DNA from: Halorubrum sodomense | GTDB lineage: Archaea; Halobacteriota; Halobacteria; Halobacteriales; Haloferacaceae | Direction of reading: 5' to 3' | NCBI RefSeq assembly: GCF_900111935.1 | Contig: NZ_FOYN01000003.1 | Span: forward strand, 1 to 64,000 | DNA: 64,000 nucleotides | Shown: piece by piece, positions 1-7,827 of the stretch | Layout of the letters: every line of letters starts with the position of its first letter | Numbering within the stretch: the first letter of the stretch is position 1 | Translations under genes and position numbers: made by a program | Notes under the pieces: generated by a model | Seen by the model: the letters and a program-made list of their open reading frames with translations, nothing else | Database searches by the model: none | What the model was told of the DNA's origin: nothing

Positions 1-41
1 CGGCGGCGGCCGCGATCGACCTCGCGGCGGAACTAGACTGA
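1..41 (+). CDS. 3' end of an unknown upstream gene (partial)
   Basis: Reading from base 3, the first bases encode a short Ala/Asp/Leu-rich tail (AAAAIDLAAELD) that ends at a TGA at 39-41, 27 bases before the next gene. The composition fits the C-terminus of an acidic haloarchaeal protein, but only 12 codons are visible, so neither family nor function can be given. The other two frames give an Arg-rich peptide or stay open, which is less protein-like here. The call is an inference from composition only. Confidence 0.3.
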   Translation, partial: AAAAIDLAAELD

Positions 42-68
42 CGGACACGAGCCGACTACACACCACAC

Positions 69-1268
69 ATGAGCGACGGATACGACTTCTCGGAGCGGAT
101 CGGACGCGTAGAGCCCAGCGCGACGCTGGCGATATCGAACCTCGCGGCGGAGAAGGAGGCGGAAGGCGCGGACATCGTCGACCTCTCCGTCGGCGAGCCG
201 GACTTCGACACCCCGGAGAACGTCGTCGCGGCCGGCAAGGACGCCCTCGACGCGGGCCACACGGGGTACACCTCTTCGAACGGTGTCCCCGAACTCAAGG
301 CGGCCATCGCGGAGAAGCTCCGCGGCAACGGCGTCGACGCCGACGCCGACGAGGTGATCGTCACGCCCGGCGGCAAGCAGGCCCTCTACGAGACGTTCCA
401 GACGCTGATCGACGGGGGTGACGGGTCACACCCGTCACCCAGTGGGACGTCGTCCCACGCCGGCGACGAGGTCGTCCTGCTGGACCCGGCGTGGGTCTCC
501 TACGAGGCGATGGCGAAGCTCGCGGGCGCCGACCTCTCGCGTGTTGACCTCGCCCCGCACGGCTTCCAGCTGGAGCCCGCGCTCGACGACCTCGCGGAGA
601 CCGTCTCCGACGACACCGAACTGCTCGTCGTCAACTCCCCGTCGAACCCCACGGGCGCGGTGTTCTCGGAGGCCGCCTTGGAGGGCGTCCGCGACCTCGC
701 CGTGGAGCACGACGTCGCCGTGATCGCCGACGAAATCTACGAGCGGATCGTCTACGACGCCGAGCACGTCTCGCTCGCGAGCCTCGACGGGATGGCCGAC
801 CGCACGGTGACGGTCAACGGCTTCTCGAAGGCGTACTCGATGACCGGCTGGCGGCTCGGCTACCTCCACGCCACCGACGAGTTCGTCGACGAGGCCGGCA
901 AGCTCCACTCCCACTCCGTCTCCTGCGCGACGAACTTCGTCCAGCGCGCGGGGATCGAGGCCCTCGAAAACACCGAGGAGTCGGTCGAGGAGATGCGCGC
1001 GGCGTTCGAGTCCCGCCGCGATCTCCTCGTCGACCTGTTCGACGAACACGGCGTCGACGTCGACGTGGGCGACGGCGCCTTCTACATGATGATCCCGGTG
1101 GCGGACGACGACCAGGCGTGGTGCGAGGCGGCGATCGAGGAGGCCGCGGTCGCGTGTGTCCCCGGCAGCGCGTTCAACGCCCCCGGCTACGCGCGGATCT
1201 CCTACGCCGCGAGCGAGGAACGGCTGCGCGAGGCGGTTGACCGCCTCGTCGCGAACGACCTGCTGTAG
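69..1268 (+). CDS. Pyridoxal-phosphate aminotransferase, class I/II (aspartate-type)
   Basis: A fold-type I aminotransferase of 399 residues that moves an amino group between an amino acid and a 2-oxo acid in the cytoplasm. The PLP-binding lysine is K254 in FSKAYSMTGWR. NSPSNPTG, the ADEIYE motif with the pyridine-binding Asp, and the C-terminal arginine region (GYARISYA) are all present. Length is slightly above the usual 370-385 residues because of about 15 extra Gly/Ser/His-rich residues at positions 117-131 (bases 417-461). These sit between TLID and GDEVVLLDPAW, where relatives run straight on; at DNA level the insert is two short palindromes (see findings). The frame stays open, so the enzyme may still work if the insert is a surface loop. 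Substrate is not decided by sequence; aspartate/2-oxoglutarate is the usual assignment. Confidence 0.92.
   Translation: MSDGYDFSERIGRVEPSATLAISNLAAEKEAEGADIVDLSVGEPDFDTPENVVAAGKDALDAGHTGYTSSNGVPELKAAIAEKLRGNGVDADADEVIVTPGGKQALYETFQTLIDGGDGSHPSPSGTSSHAGDEVVLLDPAWVSYEAMAKLAGADLSRVDLAPHGFQLEPALDDLAETVSDDTELLVVNSPSNPTGAVFSEAALEGVRDLAVEHDVAVIADEIYERIVYDAEHVSLASLDGMADRTVTVNGFSKAYSMTGWRLGYLHATDEFVDEAGKLHSHSVSCATNFVQRAGIEALENTEESVEEMRAAFESRRDLLVDLFDEHGVDVDVGDGAFYMMIPVADDDQAWCEAAIEEAAVACVPGSAFNAPGYARISYAASEERLREAVDRLVANDLL
416..458. repeat. Two adjacent hairpin-forming palindromes inside the aminotransferase gene
   Basis: Palindrome 1 has 11-base arms at 416-426 (gggtgacgggt) and 430-440 with a 3-base loop. 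Palindrome 2 follows after one base, with 7-base arms at 442-448 (gtgggac) and 452-458 and a 3-base loop. Both pairings are perfect. Together they make up almost exactly the extra in-frame segment of the aminotransferase. Read directly from the sequence; the idea that they arrived as an insertion is inference. Confidence 0.85.
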
Positions 1269-1370
1269 GTCGCCGATTCGGCGGAGACGGTCCCGAATCC
1301 GACGGGTCAGGCGGTCCCATCCGCCGCCAACGTTTTCTGTCAGCTCTGAGAATTTCGGACGGGTGACACC

Positions 1371-1889
1371 ATGTACCAGACGATCCTCTACCCGACGGAC
1401 GGGAGCGAGGGGGCCGAGGCCGTCGTCGACCACGTCCGAGAGCTCGCGGCCGCGTTCGACGCGACCGTTCACGTCCTCCACGTGGTCGACGCGCGAAGCG
1501 CCAGCTACGGACTGAGCGGCGCCTTCCTGACGAAGGAGGGATCGGGCGTGCGGGCCGACCCGGCGCCCGGCGACGGCAGCGGCATGGTCGGTGAAGGGAC
1601 CGACGCGGAGGCGACGCGGTCGGCGCTCGTCGAGCACGGCGAGGAGATCGTCGAGGCGACGGCCGCGTCGCTCCGCGACGGCGAGGCGTCGCCGGAGACG
1701 GTCACCGCCGTCGAGACGGGAACGCCGCACTCGGCCATCCTGGAGTACGCGAGCGCGAACGACGTCGACCTCGTGGTGATGGGGACCCACGGGCGGACCG
1801 GCGTCGAGCGGTACCTGCTCGGCAGCGTCGCGGAGAAGGTGGTGCGGCTGTCGGACGTTCCGGTGACGACCGTGCGGGCGGACGCGTGA
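1371..1889 (+). CDS. Universal stress protein, UspA family
   Basis: Single Usp domain, 172 residues, cytoplasmic. It begins with the family strand MYQTILYPTDGS and ends with the nucleotide-binding signature GTHGRTGVERYLLGS (G-2x-G-9x-G-S), so it belongs to the ATP-binding branch. A Gly/Asp-rich segment at about residues 45-80 is longer than in most relatives and probably forms a flexible loop. Usp proteins act as adenine-nucleotide-sensing stress factors; the specific partner is unknown. It stands alone, about 100 bases after the aminotransferase, with its own ATG preceded by ggtgacacc. The family call is firm, the role is not. Confidence 0.9.
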   Translation: MYQTILYPTDGSEGAEAVVDHVRELAAAFDATVHVLHVVDARSASYGLSGAFLTKEGSGVRADPAPGDGSGMVGEGTDAEATRSALVEHGEEIVEATAASLRDGEASPETVTAVETGTPHSAILEYASANDVDLVVMGTHGRTGVERYLLGSVAEKVVRLSDVPVTTVRADA

Positions 1890-1981
1890 GGGCGCGGAGC
1901 CGAACGGTAGCGAGTCGACGTGCGACCGCGGAACCGCGCGCGGGCCGACGGTTTTTCGGGCTCCCCCTGCCACCCACACCC

Positions 1982-2410
1982 GTGAGCGACCCGGAGCGAA
2001 CGCCGATCGGAGACGACGCTCGCGAGGCCCTCCTCGACCGCGTGAACAGCCCGAGCGCGACCGTCGGCGCGAGCGTCCCCGACGAGGTCGAGATCCACGG
2101 GGAGACGGTCGACCTGTCCGCGTTCATCGTCGAGAGCCGGAAGGTCGACGCCGTTCCGCCCGCGCTCGACCGCAAGGTGACGGCGGCGCGCGAGTCCCTC
2201 CGAGCGGAGCGGGAGCGACGGGTCGAGCGGCTGGAAACCGAGGACATCGACCGGGAGACCGGCGAGACACTCGTCGAGGAGGCGATCGGCATCGACCGCG
2301 CGCTGAACGCCTTGGAGGGGATCCGCCGCCCCGGCTTCGCCGACGAACACCACGCCGACACCCTCGCCGGCCACGAGCGTTGGCTCGCGTTCGTCGATCA
2401 GGTGCGGTGA
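1982..2410 (+). CDS. DUF5788 family haloarchaeal protein
   Basis: A 142-residue acidic protein read from a GTG at 1982; the frame is open further upstream, but that part (from 1886) is Arg-rich and unlike the rest. The T-rich stretch ggtttttcgggctcc about 30 bases before the GTG would serve as a promoter box for a leaderless start. Recognisable features are a charged helical middle (RESLRAERERRVERLETEDI) and a C-terminal helix with GHERWLAFVDQVR. The family is, from memory, DUF5788, found across haloarchaea and without known function. No membrane segment, signal or metal motif is visible. Confidence 0.7.
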   Translation: MSDPERTPIGDDAREALLDRVNSPSATVGASVPDEVEIHGETVDLSAFIVESRKVDAVPPALDRKVTAARESLRAERERRVERLETEDIDRETGETLVEEAIGIDRALNALEGIRRPGFADEHHADTLAGHERWLAFVDQVR

Positions 2411-2526
2411 CTCGCCGTCCCGCTGGTCGGTTCGGGCGACGGTCCCGCCCGCGGCGCGGCCGACCGCTCCGGGTCGCCGGCCCCCTTCCGAAACCCTTAC
2501 TCGCCGCCCGCGTGGTACGTTCGAGT

Positions 2527-2835
2527 ATGAGCGACACCGCAGCGTCGGACGACGGCGAGGACGCGACCGCCGTCGACGCCGAGGAGGTCAGACACGTCGC
2601 CGACCTCGCGCGGGTGCGGCTCGCCGACGACGAGGTCGACGAGTTCGCGGCGCAGTTCGGCGACATCTTGGAGTACTTCGAGGCGCTCGACGAGGTCCCC
2701 GAGGTCGAGCGCGAGGAGGAGCTCGTCAACGTGATGCGCCCGGACGAGGTCGAGTCGGGGCTCTCCCAGGAGGAGGCGCTCGCGAACGCCGAGGAGACGG
2801 AGGACGGCTTCTTCGTCGGGCCGAAGGTGTCGTAG
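2527..2835 (+). CDS. gatC: Asp-tRNA(Asn)/Glu-tRNA(Gln) amidotransferase subunit C
   Basis: A 102-residue GatC, the small belt-like subunit that holds GatA and GatB together in the tRNA-dependent amidotransferase, which converts mischarged Glu-tRNA(Gln) or Asp-tRNA(Asn). The diagnostic start of the domain is VRHVADLARVRLADDEV, followed by the helix around FGDILEYFEALDEV and the C-terminal extended tail with MRPDEVESGLSQEEALANA and FFVGPKVS. The first 20 residues are a haloarchaeal acidic extension. Start ATG 2527 lies about 25 bases after a promoter-like aacccttac. Its TAG stop directly abuts the ATG of gatA, so the two are one operon. GatB is not in this window. Confidence 0.95.
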   Translation: MSDTAASDDGEDATAVDAEEVRHVADLARVRLADDEVDEFAAQFGDILEYFEALDEVPEVEREEELVNVMRPDEVESGLSQEEALANAEETEDGFFVGPKVS

Positions 2836-4140
2836 ATGGCGGCCGACCTCAACGCCTTCGTCACGGAGGAGACGATCGAGGGCGACGCGGACGCCGACGG
2901 CCCGCTCGCGGACGCGACCGTCGCGGTGAAGGACAACATCTCCACCGAGGGGATCCGGACGACCTGCGGCTCGGAGATGCTGGCCGACTACGTGCCGCCC
3001 TACTCCGCGACCGTCGTCGACCGACTGACCGGCGCGGGCGCGACGATCGTCGGGAAGACGAACATGGACGAGTTCGGGATGGGGACGACGACGGAGACCT
3101 CCGCGTTCGGTCCCACCAGAAATCCGGTCGACACCGACCGCGTCCCGGGCGGCTCCTCCGGGGGGTCCGCGGCCGCGGTCGCGGCGGGCGAGGCCGACGT
3201 GGCGCTCGGCTCCGACACCGGCGGCTCGGTGCGCTGTCCGGCCGCGTTCTGCGGCGTCGTCGGGATCAAGCCCACCTACGGGCTCGTCTCCCGGTACGGA
3301 CTGATCGCGTACGCGAACTCCCTCGAACAGATCGGCCCGATAGCGGGCACCGTCGAGGAGGCGGCCGCCGCGCTCGACGTCATCGCCGGCGACGACCCGA
3401 ACGACGGGACGACGCGCGACTTGAGCGAGGTCGACGGCGCCGACCCCGATGCGAGCTACGCCGCGGCCGCCGACGGCGACGTGGCGGGGCTGACGGTCGG
3501 GGTCCCCGCGGAGCTGTTCGACGGCGCCGACGAGCGCGTCGTCGAGACGGTCGAGACCGCGATCGACGACCTGGAGGCGCGGGGCGCGGAGACGACCGAC
3601 ATCTCGCTGCCATCCGTCGAGCACGCGGTCCAGGCGTACTACGTCATCGCGATGGCGGAGGCCTCCTCGAACCTCGCGCGCTTCGACGGGGTCCGGTACG
3701 GCCGCCGCAGCGACGCCGACGGCAACTGGAACGAGTCGTTCGCGGAGACGCGCGAGGAGGGGTTCGGCGCGGAGGTCAAACGCCGGATCCTGCTCGGCAC
3801 GTACGCGCTCTCGGCCGGCTACCACGACAAGTACTACGAGAAGGCGCAGGACGCACGCGCGTGGGTCCGGCGGGACTTCGAGGACGCCTTCGAGGACGTC
3901 GACGTCATCGCTTCCCCGACGATGCCGGTCCTCCCGTTCGAGCTCGGCGAGAGCCTCGACGACCCGCTGCGGATGTACCTCGCGGACGCGAACACGACGC
4001 CGGTGAACCTCGCGAACCTCCCGGCGATCTCCGTGCCCGCCGGCGAGGCCGATGGGCTCCCGGTCGGGCTCCAGCTCGTCGGGCCGAAGTTCGGCGAGGA
4101 GACGATCGTTCGCGCCGCGAGCGCGGTCGAAAAGCGATGA
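2836..4140 (+). CDS. gatA: Asp-tRNA(Asn)/Glu-tRNA(Gln) amidotransferase subunit A
   Basis: Amidase-signature enzyme, 434 residues, that hydrolyses glutamine and passes ammonia to GatB for transamidation of mischarged tRNA. The Ser-cisSer-Lys triad can be placed: the lysine in VAVKDNIS, the serines in the Gly/Ser-rich signature GGSSGGSAAAVAAGEADVAL and in GSDTGGSVRCPAAFCG. The C-terminal part has the usual LPAISVPAG and GLPVGLQLVGPKFGE blocks. It follows gatC with no gap and overlaps the next gene by four bases (ATGA at 4137), which indicates translational coupling. Archaea need this route (with GatB) for Asn-tRNA, because many lack AsnRS. Confidence 0.97.
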   Translation: MAADLNAFVTEETIEGDADADGPLADATVAVKDNISTEGIRTTCGSEMLADYVPPYSATVVDRLTGAGATIVGKTNMDEFGMGTTTETSAFGPTRNPVDTDRVPGGSSGGSAAAVAAGEADVALGSDTGGSVRCPAAFCGVVGIKPTYGLVSRYGLIAYANSLEQIGPIAGTVEEAAAALDVIAGDDPNDGTTRDLSEVDGADPDASYAAAADGDVAGLTVGVPAELFDGADERVVETVETAIDDLEARGAETTDISLPSVEHAVQAYYVIAMAEASSNLARFDGVRYGRRSDADGNWNESFAETREEGFGAEVKRRILLGTYALSAGYHDKYYEKAQDARAWVRRDFEDAFEDVDVIASPTMPVLPFELGESLDDPLRMYLADANTTPVNLANLPAISVPAGEADGLPVGLQLVGPKFGEETIVRAASAVEKR

Positions 4141-4643
4141 GCCTCACGGACGAGGAACGCGGTCGGCTCGCGGACGTGGTCCGCCTCCAGCCGACGAAAA
4201 ACGGCGAGCTCCGGGACGCCTGGGAGATGGAGAGCGGCAGCGAGGTCCACGGCTACCTCGAGGACCACCTGAAGGAGTACTACTACCGGGACGACGACAG
4301 CCTGATCCGCGCGACGGCGGAGGCGAACGACCTCGTCGACGTCGAGCCCGGGATCGAGCCCGACGCGGTCGCCCGCGGCGCCGTCCCGGAGACGATCCGG
4401 GTTCCGGAGCTGGAAGCGCGGGTCGTCGACGTGCTCGCCGGGCCCGACGAGCGCTCGCAGTCGGTCGTCAGCGTACTCAACGCCGTCCGCGAGGCGTTCG
4501 ACGGCGACCCCGAGGTGGACGCGGTGCGGCGCGCGCTCCGTAGCCTCGAACGCAAGAACGTCGTCGAGATCGTCTACCGCACCGTCCCGACGTTCCGGCT
4601 GGCGGTCGACCGCGACGAGATAACGGTCGAGATCGAAGAGTAG
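4137..4643 (+). CDS. DUF5797 family haloarchaeal protein
   Basis: A 168-residue acidic protein. The start is the ATG that overlaps the gatA stop (ATGA), and the protein reads MSLTDEERGRLADVVRLQPTK. The N-terminal part looks like a small winged-helix type domain (RLQPTKNGELRDAWEMESGSEVHGYLEDHLKEYYYRDDDSLIR), and a C-terminal repeat of helical character ends with a strand pair (KNVVEIVYRT, FRLAVDRDEITVEIEE). From memory it matches DUF5797, a haloarchaeal family without known function. Coupling to gatCA suggests co-expression with tRNA amidation but does not establish a role in it. Confidence 0.75.
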   Translation: MSLTDEERGRLADVVRLQPTKNGELRDAWEMESGSEVHGYLEDHLKEYYYRDDDSLIRATAEANDLVDVEPGIEPDAVARGAVPETIRVPELEARVVDVLAGPDERSQSVVSVLNAVREAFDGDPEVDAVRRALRSLERKNVVEIVYRTVPTFRLAVDRDEITVEIEE

Positions 4644-4729
4644 GCGGCGCGGCGCGCTCGACGCGTCGGCGTCGTCGTCGGTCCGCCCCGCCGATACGAC
4701 TTTGTACCGCGACTGACACCCTGCTACCG

Positions 4730-5176
4730 ATGGCCGACGACGAGACCCTCCGCGAGCGGTTCCGCCGCAACGCGAGCGGCATCGCCGCCACGACGGTGAC
4801 GGGCGCGTGGCTGGCGGCGATGTTCCTCAACGTCGAGTGGTGGCTCCCGCTGATGCTGTTCGGGTACATCGTGATCGTCCCTATCGTTTCCATGTTGTTC
4901 GACGAGGAGGAGGCGGAGTCCGTCCACGTCGAGTCGGGGTCGGGCTCGGTCCGCGTCGAGCGCGGCGAGGCGGCGGAGCGCGAAGAGGCGACCGGCGACA
5001 CCGCGGACGCCTTGGAGCGGCTGCGGACCCGCTACGCGAACGGCGACCTCACGGACGAGCAGTTCGAGCGGAAGGTGGATCGGCTGTTGGAGACCGAGAC
5101 GCCCGAGGACGCGGCCGAGTGGGCCGAGCGCAACCGGTCCGCAGACCGGGAGCGTGACGCCGAGTACGATCGGTAA
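4730..5176 (+). CDS. Small membrane protein with C-terminal SHOCT domain
   Basis: A 148-residue protein. Residues 18-60 make a tight two-helix membrane hairpin (around TVTGAWLAAMFLNVEWWLPL and FGYIVIVPIVSMLF), followed by a very acidic linker and then a SHOCT motif, LERLRTRYANGDLTDEQFERKVDRLLE, at about residues 100-126. SHOCT domains are short oligomerisation or peptide-contact modules that often end membrane proteins. The arrangement is common in haloarchaea; the function is unknown. ATG at 4730 is preceded by tttgtacc, a plausible box for a short-leader transcript. A second gene of the same design is at 44748. Confidence 0.8.
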   Translation: MADDETLRERFRRNASGIAATTVTGAWLAAMFLNVEWWLPLMLFGYIVIVPIVSMLFDEEEAESVHVESGSGSVRVERGEAAEREEATGDTADALERLRTRYANGDLTDEQFERKVDRLLETETPEDAAEWAERNRSADRERDAEYDR

Positions 5177-5195
5177 CGCGTCAATCGGTAACGCG
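5169..5195. repeat. 12-base direct repeat at the end of the SHOCT gene
   Basis: The 12-mer atcggtaacgcg occurs at 5169-5180 and again at 5184-5195, so the unit repeats with a period of 15 bases across the stop codon. It is a local duplication by appearance. A 15-base period would keep frame if it slipped; no function can be shown. Confidence 0.6.
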
Positions 5196-5257
5196 CCGGT
5201 CTCCCGCCGGCGCGGCCGAACCTCAAGCTTCAATGCGCGCGACCGACTCGACCGCGT

Positions 5258-5503
5258 ATGAGCGACCACGAACTCCGGAAGGAGGCGCACGACCTCGATG
5301 TCACCGTCTGGGTCGGGAAGCACGGCATCGACTCGGTCGTCGACGAGACGGCCGACCAGCTCGACGACCGGAAGCTGGTGAAGGTGAAGTTCCTCCGGGC
5401 GGCCCGCGGCGGGACCTCGACCGACGAACTCGCCGACGAACTCGCGGAGGCGGTCGACGCCGACCTGATCGAGACGCGCGGGAACACGGCGGTGCTCCAC
5501 TGA
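5258..5503 (+). CDS. YhbY/CRM-type RNA-binding protein
   Basis: An 81-residue protein that is essentially one CRM (YhbY) domain, a ribosome-assembly-linked RNA-binding fold resembling the C-terminal part of IF3. The start ELRKEAHDLDVTVWVGKHGI carries the exposed GxxG-type loop (GKHG). The remaining strands DRKLVKVKFL and helix TSTDELADELAEAV lead to the last strand TRGNTAVLH. Length is normal for the stand-alone family (80-100). Bacterial YhbY binds pre-50S particles; a similar role in archaea is inferred. Its TGA overlaps the ATG of the MscS gene by one base (TGATG), so the two are co-transcribed. Confidence 0.9.
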   Translation: MSDHELRKEAHDLDVTVWVGKHGIDSVVDETADQLDDRKLVKVKFLRAARGGTSTDELADELAEAVDADLIETRGNTAVLH

Positions 5504-6396
5504 TGGACGCCGCCGCGGGAGCGCTCGGCCCCCTCGCGGTCTCGGGGACGCTCCGACCGTTCCTCGGCCCGCTGACCGGAATCGTCGTCGACGCCTCGAT
5601 ATTCGTCACCGTCGTCGCCGCGACGTACGTCCTCTACAAGGCGGTCATCGCACCGCTCGTCCGGCGTGTCTTCGACAGACAGGGGCTCGACGAGCACGCC
5701 CGGCGCCCGCTCCAGAAGATCGTGGCGTTCGTCTCGCTGTTCGCCGGCGTCACGGTCGCGTTCGGCGCCGCGGGCTATCAGGGGTTCCTGCGCTCGCTGG
5801 CGACCATCGCCGCCGCGGCGACGCTCGCGATCGGCTTCGCGCTTCAGGACGTGATCAAGAACTTCGTCGCCGGCGTGTTCATCTACACGGACAAGCCGTT
5901 CCGCATCGGCGACTGGATCGAATGGCAGGGGAACTCCGGGGTCGTCGAGGACATCTCCTTCCGGGTCACCCGCGTGCGGACGTTCGACAACGAACTGCTC
6001 ACGGTGCCGAACAACGTGCTCACCGGCAACGTGGTGAAGAACCCCGTCGCGAAGAAGTCGCTCCGGCTGAAGTTCGTCTTCGGGATCGACTACGAGGACG
6101 ACGTCGAACGCGCGAGCGAGATCATCGTCGAGGAGGCCGAACGGAGCGACGCGATCCTCGCGGAGCCGGCGCCGTCGGTCCGACTGACCGAACTCGCAGA
6201 CTCGTACGTCGGGCTTCAGGCGCGGATCTGGATCGACGACCCCTCGCGGTCGGACTTCGTGAAGGCGCGCGCGGAGTTCGTGAAGGCCGTCAAAGCGCGG
6301 TTCGACGAGGCAGGTATCACGATTCCGTTCCCCCAGCGCACCGTCTCGGGGCGGGACGGAGACGCCGATCCGGCCGCGTTCGGCGGCGAGGCCTGA
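5503..6396 (+). CDS. Small-conductance mechanosensitive ion channel, MscS family
   Basis: A 297-residue channel that opens under membrane tension to release osmolytes at hypo-osmotic shock. About 30 residues precede TM1 (IVVDASIFVTVVAATYVLYKAVI); TM2 follows (KIVAFVSLFAGVTVAFGAAG); TM3 is the pore helix with the Ala/Gly pattern (LATIAAAATLAIGFALQDV) leading into NFVAGVFIYTDKPFRIGDWIEW, the hallmark start of the beta domain. The cytoplasmic vestibule part continues with VRTFDNELLTVPNN. Start was set at the ATG overlapping the yhbY-like stop; the frame extends upstream, but that segment is Arg-rich shadow sequence. Downstream lie potassium-uptake genes, so the neighbourhood is osmotic in theme. 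Confidence 0.95.
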   Translation: MDAAAGALGPLAVSGTLRPFLGPLTGIVVDASIFVTVVAATYVLYKAVIAPLVRRVFDRQGLDEHARRPLQKIVAFVSLFAGVTVAFGAAGYQGFLRSLATIAAAATLAIGFALQDVIKNFVAGVFIYTDKPFRIGDWIEWQGNSGVVEDISFRVTRVRTFDNELLTVPNNVLTGNVVKNPVAKKSLRLKFVFGIDYEDDVERASEIIVEEAERSDAILAEPAPSVRLTELADSYVGLQARIWIDDPSRSDFVKARAEFVKAVKARFDEAGITIPFPQRTVSGRDGDADPAAFGGEA

Positions 6397-6482
6397 AGCG
6401 GACCCCGCGTTCGGTGACACGGCGGTTCTCCGAGACGGTTCGGATAGTAACCCACTAGTGGGTTCGCGTGGTCGATCGGTCC

Positions 6483-7820
6483 ATGTACGTGGTCGTCATC
6501 GGGGCCGGCGAGGTCGGGACGAGCATCGCCGCGAGTCTCGCGTCGGACCACGAGGTCGTCGTCGTGGACGTCGATCCGGCCAGGGCGGAACAGCTCAAGT
6601 ACGAACTCGACGTGCTCACTATCGCCGGCGACGGCACGTCCTCGGAGATCCAGTCGGCCGCCGATATCGACCGCGCGGACATGGTCATCGCGTGTACCGA
6701 CGACGACCAGACGAACCTCGTCGCCTGCGGCACCGCGAAGACCCTCGGTGACGGGTTCACGATCGCCCGCGTGAAGAGCACCGACTTCCTCCGCACGTGG
6801 CAGGGGAACGAGGGGGCGTTCGGCGTCGACTTCATGGTGTGTACGGACCTGTTGACCGCGGAGAACATCGTCCGCGTCATCGGGCTTCCGGCGGCGATCG
6901 ACGTCGACCCGTTCGCGGGCGGGCTCGTCCAGATGGCGGAGTTCGAGATCGGGGAGGGGAGTCCCGTCGCGGGACAGACCGTCTCCGAGGCCGACCGGTT
7001 CGAGTCGCTCACGTTCGTCGGTCTGTTCCGCGACGGCGAGATGGTCATCCCGCGCGGGGACACCGACATCGCCGTCGGCGACCGCGCGGTAGTGATCGGC
7101 AGCCCCGAGAGCGTCCAGTCGTTCGCGACCGACGTCGCGCCCGCGACGACTCCCGACCACGCCGACGAGATCGTCGTCGTCGGCGGCAGCGAGATCGGCT
7201 ACCAGACCGCTCGGCTGCTCGAGGAGCGCGACTTCGAGCCGCGGCTCATCGAGCGCGACGCCGACCGCGCGCGGTGGCTCGCGGAGAACCTCCCAAACAC
7301 CGTCGTGATGGAGCACGACGCCACCGACACGGAGTTCCTCTCCCGCGAGCACGTCGACGAGGCCGACATCGTCGTCACCGCGCTCCGCTCCGACGAGAAG
7401 AACCTCCTCATCTCCGTGCTCGCCAAGCGCCTCGGCGTCGACCGGGTGATCGCCGTCGTGGACAGCCCGGACTACGTCACCGTCTTCGAGGAGATCGGGA
7501 TCGACATCGCGATCAACCCCCGCACCGTGACGGCGGAGGAGATCACGCGGTTCACCTACGAGAGCGTCGCGGAGAACATCGCGGTGCTGGAGAACGACCA
7601 GGCGGAGGTCCTCGAACTCGAACTCACCGAGGGGTGCGGGCTCGTCGGCCGGCCCATCTCGGAGATCGTCGCCGACACCGACGTGCGGTTCGTCGTCGGC
7701 GCGATCACGCGCGGCCGCGAACTCGTCACGCCGCGGGGAGACACCGTGCTCCGAGCGGGCGACCACGTCATCCTCTTCGTGGAGTCCGACGCCGTGAGTG
7801 CCGTCACCTCGATGGCGTGA
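6483..7820 (+). CDS. trkA: Trk potassium uptake regulator TrkA (two RCK units)
   Basis: The full-length TrkA of 445 residues is a cytoplasmic NAD(H)/nucleotide-binding ring subunit that gates TrkH. It contains two RCK-N/RCK-C units: the first Rossmann motif is VVIGAGEVGTSIA at residues 4-16, the second VVVGGSEIGYQTA near residue 235. Each is followed by an RCK-C lobe (FEIGEGSPVAGQTV; LELTEGCGLVGRPI). The start ATG at 6483 is preferred to the upstream GTG at 6468 because the Rossmann strand begins right after it. The TrkH gene starts 7 bases after its stop, so the pair is an operon. A shorter one-unit TrkA is encoded at 11699. Confidence 0.96.
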   Translation: MYVVVIGAGEVGTSIAASLASDHEVVVVDVDPARAEQLKYELDVLTIAGDGTSSEIQSAADIDRADMVIACTDDDQTNLVACGTAKTLGDGFTIARVKSTDFLRTWQGNEGAFGVDFMVCTDLLTAENIVRVIGLPAAIDVDPFAGGLVQMAEFEIGEGSPVAGQTVSEADRFESLTFVGLFRDGEMVIPRGDTDIAVGDRAVVIGSPESVQSFATDVAPATTPDHADEIVVVGGSEIGYQTARLLEERDFEPRLIERDADRARWLAENLPNTVVMEHDATDTEFLSREHVDEADIVVTALRSDEKNLLISVLAKRLGVDRVIAVVDSPDYVTVFEEIGIDIAINPRTVTAEEITRFTYESVAENIAVLENDQAEVLELELTEGCGLVGRPISEIVADTDVRFVVGAITRGRELVTPRGDTVLRAGDHVILFVESDAVSAVTSMA

Positions 7821-7827
7821 GCGGGCC

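Noticed and set aside
418-723. Plus-strand frame of 101 codons inside the aminotransferase
   Set aside because: Arg/Ser/Thr-rich frame-shifted shadow of the real gene.
435-1979. Long minus-strand open frame of 514 codons opposite the aminotransferase and Usp genes
   Set aside because: It lies fully opposite genes with clear family motifs, has Arg/His/Val-rich composition, and gives no recognisable domain. In this GC-rich genome the antisense frame of coding DNA is open by base bias alone.
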